This document shows, piece by piece, positions 5,775-9,978 of a stretch of DNA of 9,978 nt. Origin of the DNA: JAYTXL01 sp043742955 (GTDB lineage Bacteria; Verrucomicrobiota; Verrucomicrobiia; Limisphaerales; JAYTXL01). The stretch is from the NCBI GenBank assembly GCA_043742955.1, contig JAYTXL010000128.1, positions 1-9,978 of the forward strand, in the 5' to 3' direction. The notes below the pieces were generated by a model. It made no database searches. It was not told the origin of the DNA and was given only the letters and a program-made list of their open reading frames with translations. Position numbers and translations under genes: made by a program. Within the stretch, counting starts at the first letter, position 1, and every line of letters starts with the position of its first letter.

Positions 5775-6737
5775 ATGCGACAATTTTTGACCATTGCGAG
5801 CAATGCCTTCATGGAGTTGGCGCGTCAGCCCGTCTTCCTGCTGCTGATGTGCAGTTCGGCGGGATTTGAAATTTTTCTCGCGGCGGTCCCCTACTTCGGA
5901 TTTGGTGAGGATCCCAAGATGGTGAAGGACACCGTGCTCGCGGTGATGTTTTTGACCGGGCTCTTTGGGGCGGTATTGACCGCCTCCGCCTCCGTGGCCC
6001 ATGAAATCCGCTCCGGCACCGCGTTGGCGGTGCTCTCCAAACCGATTGGCCGGGCCCAGTTTCTCCTGGCAAAATACGTTGGCCTGGCCGCCGCTCTGAC
6101 CATGCTGACCTATGTAAACACGCTGGCCGCGCTGCTGGCTGGCCGCATGGCGTTCGATGCCTACGGCGATGCGGACACCCAGTCCCTCGCCATTTTCTTC
6201 GGGGCCATGGCCCTTGCCTATGCGGGGGCCGGACTGAGCAATTATTTCCTGCGCCGGCCGTTTGTCGCGGACGCGGTGTTTGGGATGGTGGTGATGAGCA
6301 CGCTGGCTTTTGTGGTGATCGTCTTTTTTACGAAGCTGACGAAGCCGTTTAACGAGGTGGGGGAAGTCGACTGGCGCATGGTCAAGGCCGCCATTTTGAT
6401 CTTGTTCGCCCTCTTCATTCTCGCGGGCCTGGCCCTGGCCTGCTCGACGCGTTATGAAATGATTCCCACGCTGGCGATTTGTTCGAGCCTGTTCCTGCTC
6501 GGGTTGATGTCGGAATATCTCTTTGGCCAGCGCGCCCAAGCCGGGGTGCTTTGGGCTTCCCTGCTCCATACCCTGGTGCCCAATTGGCAATTGTTTTGGC
6601 TGGCCGACGCGCTCGAAACCGGAAAAAGTGGGATTCCCTGGAGTTATGTCGGCAAGGCCTTCGGCTATATGGCCGGCTACCTCGGCGCCTCACTGGCGGT
6701 GGCCCTCGTTTTATTTGAGGACCGCGAGTTGAACTGA
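5775..6737 (+). CDS. ABC-2 type transporter permease
   Basis: A 320-residue polytopic inner-membrane protein of the ABC-2 permease type, which with a separate ATPase subunit exports or moves substrates across the membrane. About seven hydrophobic segments are visible (roughly 19-40, 54-75, 98-120, 136-157, 167-187, 204-226, 229-250), plus one near 296-315. The cytoplasmic coupling motif after the second segment, HEIRSGTALAVLSKPIGRAQFLLAKYVG (76-103), is characteristic of the family. ATG at 5775 begins the N-terminal amphipathic helix; no Shine-Dalgarno sequence is present. No ABC ATPase gene is found in the window on either side, which is unusual because permease and ATPase are normally adjacent. 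It is eight bases ahead of the large SPFH gene, so the two are probably co-transcribed. Substrate unknown. Confidence 0.85.
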   Translation: MRQFLTIASNAFMELARQPVFLLLMCSSAGFEIFLAAVPYFGFGEDPKMVKDTVLAVMFLTGLFGAVLTASASVAHEIRSGTALAVLSKPIGRAQFLLAKYVGLAAALTMLTYVNTLAALLAGRMAFDAYGDADTQSLAIFFGAMALAYAGAGLSNYFLRRPFVADAVFGMVVMSTLAFVVIVFFTKLTKPFNEVGEVDWRMVKAAILILFALFILAGLALACSTRYEMIPTLAICSSLFLLGLMSEYLFGQRAQAGVLWASLLHTLVPNWQLFWLADALETGKSGIPWSYVGKAFGYMAGYLGASLAVALVLFEDRELN

Positions 6738-6745
6738 GCATTGTC

Positions 6746-8629
6746 ATGGATCGCAACATTCAAAAAAACGGACTGATCAATCTGCTGGCGCTGCTGGCGA
6801 TCGGCACTGCCAGCCAGGTGCTCGCCAACCGGTCGTCCTCGTACGCGGACGAAGCGGGCCTGGTGTTCCTGGTCTTTGGATTCCTTGTGGCCGCGATCAG
6901 CTATTTCCAAATGCGGCTGGAGGAGACGGAACGGCTGGAAAAATTGGAATACGACGAACTGAAGGGGAGCGCGCCAGCCAGCACCCTGTTCACCTCCGAG
7001 CCGACCGATGCCCTGCGGGCGCGGCGTAATCGCGAACAGTTTGAACGCTGGTTCGTACCCGCCTTCACCATCCTGATCTTCCTCTTGCAAGCGGGCGCAT
7101 CGTACTGGCTGTGGGAGCATTTGTCCAAAGCCAAGCCCGTGGTTGTCGACCAACCGTTGCTCTACATGTCGCTCTACTCGACCTTTGCCCTGATCCTTTT
7201 TTTGCTGGGCAAATACTCGGCGGGGGTGGCCCGGCTGGAAGGACAACGCCTGCTCCGGCCCGCCGCCAGCTATATGTTGCTGGGTGCCTATTTTACGTTC
7301 GTCGTCACGGTGAGCATCGCCTTCTCTTACGGTGGCTACATGGCCGTGGATCTGTATGCCGCCCGGGCCTTGGGCTTTGTGCTCGCCCTTACCTCATTGG
7401 AAACGCTTGCCAGCTTGGTGCTGGAGATCTATCGGCCGCGGATCAAGGGCAAGGAAGCGCGCATTCTTTACGAAAGCCGGGTGATTGGGTTGCTCGCCCA
7501 GCCGGAGGGGCTCGTCACCACCGCCGCCCAGGTGCTGGACTACCAGTTCGGATTCAAGGTCTCGAACACCTGGTTTTATCGTTTCCTCGAAAAAGCGCTG
7601 GCCTGGCTGATCCTCTTGCAACTGGGCGCACTCTTGCTCTCCAGTTGCTTTGTTTTCATCGAGCCGGGTGAGCAGGGGCTCCTGGAACGCTGGGGCAGTC
7701 CGGTCGCGGGAAGAGCGGTGCTACCCCCCGGCCCGCACCTGAAATTCCCCTGGCCCATGGATACGGTCGTTCGCCATCAAACCCAGCAAATTCAAAGCTT
7801 TATGGTCGGCGTGGTGCCCCACCCTGAGCGCGAGAAGGCCACGACGATGGTCTGGACGATGGCCCACAACAAGGAGGAATTTAACATGCTGGTGGCGGCC
7901 CGGGACCTGGCCACCAATAATCCGACCGGGGGAAAATCCGATCAAGCCGTGGCGGTCAGTCTATTGACCGTGAGCATTCCGGTGCAATATCGCGTCAAGG
8001 ATGTCCTGGCTTGGGAGTATAATTTCACCGACGCGGGAATGCTGCTGGAAAAACTGGCCACCCGGGAGGTCGTCCGCTACCTCGTCGGCGTGGACTTGAA
8101 TGAAATCATGTCGGTCGGTCGCGAGGCGGCCGCGCGTGATCTCCAGCAGTCGATACAAAAACGGGCGGATGAACTCAAGCTTGGGGTGGAAGTGCTCTTC
8201 GTCGGTTTGCAGGATATTCACCCCCCGGTGCCGGTCGCCGACGCCTATGAGATGGTGATTGGCGCCCTGCAAGAAAAAGAGATCACGATCCTCAAGGCCG
8301 AAGGCTACAAACGCATGCAGAAGCCTTTTGCGGACGCCCGGGCGGCCCAAAAAACCAATGAAGCCGAGGCCTACCGCCTGCGCACGGTTCCGCTGGCCGA
8401 AGCCCGGGCGGCCCGGTTCGCCGACCAGATCACCGCCTACAAAGCTTCGCCGCGGGTTTACACTGAGCGCGCCTATCTGGCGGCCTTGATTCGCGGCTCC
8501 GAGGGCGCGCGGAAGTTCATTCTCTCGGCGACTAACACCCACGATGTCATCCTGCTGAACTTGGAAGACAAGGTGCGGCGGGATATGACCGATGTCCAAA
8601 TCGCCCCGGCCACGCCGACCAGCAAATGA
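6746..8629 (+). CDS. polytopic membrane protein with C-terminal HflK-like SPFH domain
   Basis: A 627-residue protein in two parts. The N-terminal part (about 1-300) is multi-pass: hydrophobic segments near 12-27, 37-53, 103-122, 139-155, 174-194, 205-226 and 284-303. These are separated by a charged segment (56-100) and a cytosolic-looking stretch (230-282). The C-terminal part (about 303-620) is an SPFH/HflK-like domain. It begins CFVFIEPGEQGLLERWGSP and continues LPPGPHLKFPWPMDTVVRH, VSIPVQYRVKDVLAWEYN, and LGVEVLFVGLQDIHPPVPVADAYEMV. It ends in a charged helical region (505-570) resembling the HflK oligomerisation coiled coil. HflK with HflC forms a cage around the FtsH protease in E. coli, but E. 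coli HflK has one membrane segment, so the seven-segment N-terminus is an unusual addition. It is followed 33 bases later by an HflC-like gene. Its own function is not established. Confidence 0.85.
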   Translation: MDRNIQKNGLINLLALLAIGTASQVLANRSSSYADEAGLVFLVFGFLVAAISYFQMRLEETERLEKLEYDELKGSAPASTLFTSEPTDALRARRNREQFERWFVPAFTILIFLLQAGASYWLWEHLSKAKPVVVDQPLLYMSLYSTFALILFLLGKYSAGVARLEGQRLLRPAASYMLLGAYFTFVVTVSIAFSYGGYMAVDLYAARALGFVLALTSLETLASLVLEIYRPRIKGKEARILYESRVIGLLAQPEGLVTTAAQVLDYQFGFKVSNTWFYRFLEKALAWLILLQLGALLLSSCFVFIEPGEQGLLERWGSPVAGRAVLPPGPHLKFPWPMDTVVRHQTQQIQSFMVGVVPHPEREKATTMVWTMAHNKEEFNMLVAARDLATNNPTGGKSDQAVAVSLLTVSIPVQYRVKDVLAWEYNFTDAGMLLEKLATREVVRYLVGVDLNEIMSVGREAAARDLQQSIQKRADELKLGVEVLFVGLQDIHPPVPVADAYEMVIGALQEKEITILKAEGYKRMQKPFADARAAQKTNEAEAYRLRTVPLAEARAARFADQITAYKASPRVYTERAYLAALIRGSEGARKFILSATNTHDVILLNLEDKVRRDMTDVQIAPATPTSK

Positions 8630-8662
8630 CCGGATCGAATTGCAACTTCGGGATTTGAATTT

Positions 8663-9571
8663 ATGAAAAGAAATTATCTTTCGGTGACGGTGGGTGTCCT
8701 CCTCTTGCTGATCTTTGCCGCGCTGCTGGTGTCCTTCCAAGTGCGCCAGACCGAGGTGGCAGTGGTCACGACGTTCGGCGAGGCTTCCTCCAAAGCCATC
8801 AAGGCCGGACTGCATTTTAAGCTGCCATGGCCCATCCAGAAGGTTATCAAGTTCGACAGCCGCGTGCAAAACTTCGAGGAGAAATTCGAGGAAACCCCCA
8901 CGCAGGATGGCAAGAATCTGCTCATCATGGTTTACGCCGGCTGGCGGATTGTGGATCCGGGTGCGTTCTTAAAGAGTTTTCCCAGCGGCAGCGCCAGCGC
9001 GGCTGAATCCACTTTGGAAAGCTGGGTCCGCAGCTCCAAGAATGCCGTCGTCGGCAAGCATCCGTTCTCTGATTTCGTATCCACCGACGCCGAACAACTG
9101 AAATTCACCCAGATCGAAGACGAAATCCTAAAAAAGGTCCAAGTGGAGGCTTTGGGCAAGGCCGGCATTGAAGTGCGTTTCTTGGGGATCAAACGACTGG
9201 GCTTGCCGGAGAGTGCCAGCCAGCGGGTTTTCGAGCGCATGCGGGAGGAACGGATGCGGCTGGTGCAGCAATTCCAAGGCGATGGCGAGTCGCTGGCAAT
9301 TACCATCAAGACCACCGCCGATCGCGACCGGGAGGCGATCATCTCCAAGGCCGAAAAAGAAGCCATCCGCATTCGCGGTGAAGGGGATGCCGAGGCCGCC
9401 AAGTCGCTGGCAGTATTTGAGAAGGATCCGGAGTTTGCCGTCTTCCTCCTCCGGTTGGAGGCTTTGGAAAAGTCACTCAAGGATCGCGCCACGTTGATTT
9501 TTGATGAGCGCACCCCGCCCTTTGACATGTTGAACAAGCAAACGGCACCCGCCCCGGCCAAGAAGCCTTAG
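8663..9571 (+). CDS. hflC: HflC-like SPFH protein (protease modulator)
   Basis: A 302-residue membrane-anchored SPFH protein. It has one N-terminal transmembrane segment (about 6-25) and then the SPFH domain: VRQTEVAVVTTFGEASSKAIKAGLHFKLPWPIQKVIKFDSR (27-67). The dimer partner segment IEVRFLGIKRLGLPESASQRVFERMREER (169-197) and the classic HflC ending follow: AEKEAIRIRGEGDAEAAKSLAVFEKDPEF (230-258), then FLLRLEALEKSL. The Lys/Pro/Ala tail replaces the HflC C-terminus. In E. coli HflC pairs with HflK to restrain the membrane protease FtsH; here the natural partners are the SPFH proteins on either side. Start ATG 8663 begins a proper anchor (MKRNYLSVTVGVLLLL). Length is close to that of HflC (334 in E. 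coli). A stomatin or prohibitin-like role is the alternative. Confidence 0.86.
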   Translation: MKRNYLSVTVGVLLLLIFAALLVSFQVRQTEVAVVTTFGEASSKAIKAGLHFKLPWPIQKVIKFDSRVQNFEEKFEETPTQDGKNLLIMVYAGWRIVDPGAFLKSFPSGSASAAESTLESWVRSSKNAVVGKHPFSDFVSTDAEQLKFTQIEDEILKKVQVEALGKAGIEVRFLGIKRLGLPESASQRVFERMREERMRLVQQFQGDGESLAITIKTTADRDREAIISKAEKEAIRIRGEGDAEAAKSLAVFEKDPEFAVFLLRLEALEKSLKDRATLIFDERTPPFDMLNKQTAPAPAKKP

Positions 9572-9586
9572 TCCCTCCTCTGCGCC

Positions 9587-9978
9587 ATGAGCAATTCCGA
9601 CCTGCCCCACGATCACGATCATCCGCATCCCCACCCCAAGAGTGGCGCCCGGCGGGCTCAGGCGTCCGAGGTCGCGCCAGAGGATGTCGGCACCCAGGCG
9701 CTGCAGGAGGCGCTGCGCAGCAGTTTCATCATCGTCAAGGTCATCATGGTCATCCTGGTGGCCTGTTTCCTCGGGTCAGGGTTTTTCACGGTCGCCCCCG
9801 AACAGCAGGCCATCATCCTGCGCTTTGGCGAACCGCTCGGCATCGGTCCCGAGCAACTGTTGCAGCCCGGTGCCCACTGGTCGATTCCCTATCCGGTGGA
9901 TGAAATCATAAAAATTCCGATCAAGAAAATTCTCACGGCGACTACTTCGGTGAGTGCGCGCGCGGAAACAGCGGAGGA
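9587..9978 (+). CDS. third SPFH/HflK-like protein, 3' partial
   Basis: The frame starts at ATG 9587, 15 bases after the HflC-like gene, and runs off the window after 130 codons. The N-terminus is His/Pro/Asp rich (HDHDHPHPHPK, residues 8-18) and is predicted to be cytosolic and disordered. A single transmembrane segment follows (about 47-67), then a typical HflK/SPFH beginning: FFTVAPEQQAIILRFGEPLG (66-85), LQPGAHWSIPYPVDEIIKIPIK (92-113). This is the layout of HflK proteins (polar N-terminus, one anchor, SPFH), so it may be the true HflK partner of the gene before it. The His-rich stretch could bind metal, but such stretches also occur in HflK-type proteins without known role. C-terminal domain and full length cannot be judged. 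Confidence 0.85.
   Translation, partial: MSNSDLPHDHDHPHPHPKSGARRAQASEVAPEDVGTQALQEALRSSFIIVKVIMVILVACFLGSGFFTVAPEQQAIILRFGEPLGIGPEQLLQPGAHWSIPYPVDEIIKIPIKKILTATTSVSARAETAE

Noticed and set aside
5691..6590. 299-codon minus-strand frame antisense to the permease
   Set aside because: His/Gln/Gly-rich composition typical of an antisense shadow of a hydrophobic membrane protein.
1..9978. CRISPR array, tRNA or rRNA genes
   Set aside because: No regularly spaced repeats, no cloverleaf-like sequence and no rRNA stretches were recognised on either strand.

Overview
The window looks like a piece of GC-rich bacterial chromosome, most likely from Verrucomicrobiota or the related PVC group. That placement is an inference from GC content, near-absence of Shine-Dalgarno sequences, cassette style and protein style; no rRNA or single-copy marker in the window fixes it. 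All convincing genes lie on the + strand.

Layout. (1) 1-1447: a DDE transposase whose reading frame is open at the left edge, so its 5' end lies outside the window. (2) 1448-3265: an accessory island best read as a small array of integron-type gene cassettes without an integrase in view (a CALIN-like cluster). Two well-formed attC-like sites (2471-2574 and 3200-3265) and one poor one (1668-1786) bound two cassettes. The first carries a VOC/glyoxalase-fold protein overlapping a Cdd1-type helix-hairpin-helix protein. The second carries a YefM-YoeB type II toxin-antitoxin pair. A short minus-strand stretch with a nucleotidyltransferase-like GSF...DFD signature overlaps the last site. (3) 3266-3509: non-coding, with hairpins and a possible promoter. 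(4) 3510-5578: a SurA/PpiC-type periplasmic foldase followed by PdxA (vitamin B6 synthesis), the gene order seen in proteobacterial surA-pdxA operons, ended by a clear intrinsic terminator at 5654-5682. (5) 5775-9978: a second transcription unit of an ABC-2 permease, a large polytopic membrane protein with a C-terminal HflK-like SPFH domain, a conventional HflC-like protein, and the start of a third SPFH/HflK-like protein with a His-rich N-terminus that runs off the right edge.

How the parts fit. The toxin-antitoxin pair would stabilise the cassette block; the VOC and Cdd1 genes look like cargo. The surA-pdxA unit is housekeeping. The right-hand operon is the most unusual part: three consecutive SPFH membrane proteins, one fused to a multi-pass domain, behind an ABC-2 permease with no ATPase in view. 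By analogy with HflK-HflC they probably form a membrane scaffold that controls a protease or organises a transporter, but partner and substrate cannot be read from this window.
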